Shown here one piece after another: positions 6,244 to 6,471 of a stretch of DNA of 6,471 bases; position 1 is the first letter of the stretch; each line of letters begins with the position of its first letter. Position numbers and translations under genes: made by a program. This DNA comes from Acidobacteriota bacterium. Its GTDB lineage: Bacteria > Acidobacteriota > Terriglobia > Terriglobales > Acidobacteriaceae. The stretch lies in assembly GCA_021798655.1 (NCBI GenBank), contig JAJZFE010000142.1, forward strand, positions 1 through 6,471, given 5' to 3'. Below the pieces are notes generated by a model. The model worked only from the letters and a program-made list of their open reading frames with translations. It was not told the DNA's origin and made no database searches.

Positions 6244-6471
6244 TTACTCCGCCGCCACAGCCTCCCCGGCAATCGTCTTCCCTGCCAGAAACGCGGCGAT
6301 GTTTTCATTCAAAAACTTCGCATCCGCAGGACTCGCCCCGGCTCCCGCCGGATGTCCCCACAACGAAGGAATCGGCAGCAGCGTCACCTTCGGGATAAAC
6401 CGCGACTCATACCGTGCATCCCCCACCGGAAAATACAGATCCGTCATCGAAGGCATATACAGCACCGGCAC
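6244..6471 (-). CDS. MetX-like alpha/beta hydrolase, C-terminal fragment cut by window edge
   Basis: The last 75 codons and the TAA stop of a gene that begins beyond the right edge. The visible part has the C-terminal core of the alpha/beta hydrolase fold: a strand (VLYMPSMTD) ending in an Asp at fragment residue 11 followed by LYFP, then a second strand leading to LWGH with the probable catalytic His at residue 40. Spacing and context (TDLYFP, WGHPAGAG, then a final helix with KFLNENIAAFL) resemble proteins annotated as homoserine O-acetyltransferase-like hydrolases. The nucleophile region is not in view, so the reaction cannot be assigned. True MetX usually reads YGHDxFL here, so this is more likely a MetX-related hydrolase than MetX itself. 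The GTG at the edge is an internal Val codon, not a start. It lies 81 bp upstream of the dipeptidase gene on the same strand. Confidence 0.78.
   Translation of the reverse strand: MPVLYMPSMTDLYFPVGDARYESRFIPKVTLLPIPSLWGHPAGAGASPADAKFLNENIAAFLAGKTIAGEAVAAE

Noticed and set aside
1..6471. A novel defence, mobile or biosynthetic system
   Set aside because: All six genes belong to well-known families, and no repeats, integrase, transposase, toxin-like pairs or CRISPR-like spacing were seen.

Overview
All six genes in this window lie on the minus strand, so transcription runs from high to low coordinates. The coding strand is GC-rich and purine-rich, most start codons are GTG or TTG, and the gene mix is housekeeping metabolism plus an envelope sugar transferase. 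The protein style (a WcaJ-type priming transferase ending in a WQVEARQDPSF-like motif, and a MetX-like hydrolase with a WGH motif) suggests a free-living Gram-negative bacterium, plausibly Acidobacteriota (Terriglobales-like). That placement is inference from style, not from a search.

Layout in transcription order: (1) 6471-6244, the C-terminal end of a MetX-like alpha/beta hydrolase, cut by the window edge; (2) 6162-4738, an M20-family metallo-dipeptidase of the CNDP type; (3) 4741-4148, MobA molybdenum cofactor guanylyltransferase, whose TTG start overlaps the dipeptidase stop (TTGA); (4) 4100-3171, an MlaF-like ABC ATPase with an acidic N-terminal extension; (5) an AT-rich, apparently non-coding spacer of about 270 bp (3170-2904) holding a perfect 14-bp palindrome and a weak promoter candidate; (6) 2903-1332, a polyprenyl-phosphate hexose-1-phosphate transferase that would start exopolysaccharide or O-unit synthesis; (7) 1265 to the left edge, glutamine-dependent NAD+ synthetase (nadE), missing its C-terminus.

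The dipeptidase, mobA and the ABC ATPase look like one transcription unit (4-bp overlap, then 47 bp), possibly led by the hydrolase, although a hairpin sits between hydrolase and dipeptidase. The sugar transferase and nadE (66 bp apart) look like a second unit driven from the AT-rich spacer. The genes have no obvious shared pathway: peptide turnover, Moco maturation, envelope lipid transport, polysaccharide priming and NAD synthesis.

I see no mobile element, CRISPR array, RNA gene or defence-like cassette, and no evidence of an undescribed system. The points most worth a second look are the palindrome in the spacer, the orphan MlaF-like ATPase with altered signature and D-loop motifs, and several start-site questions.
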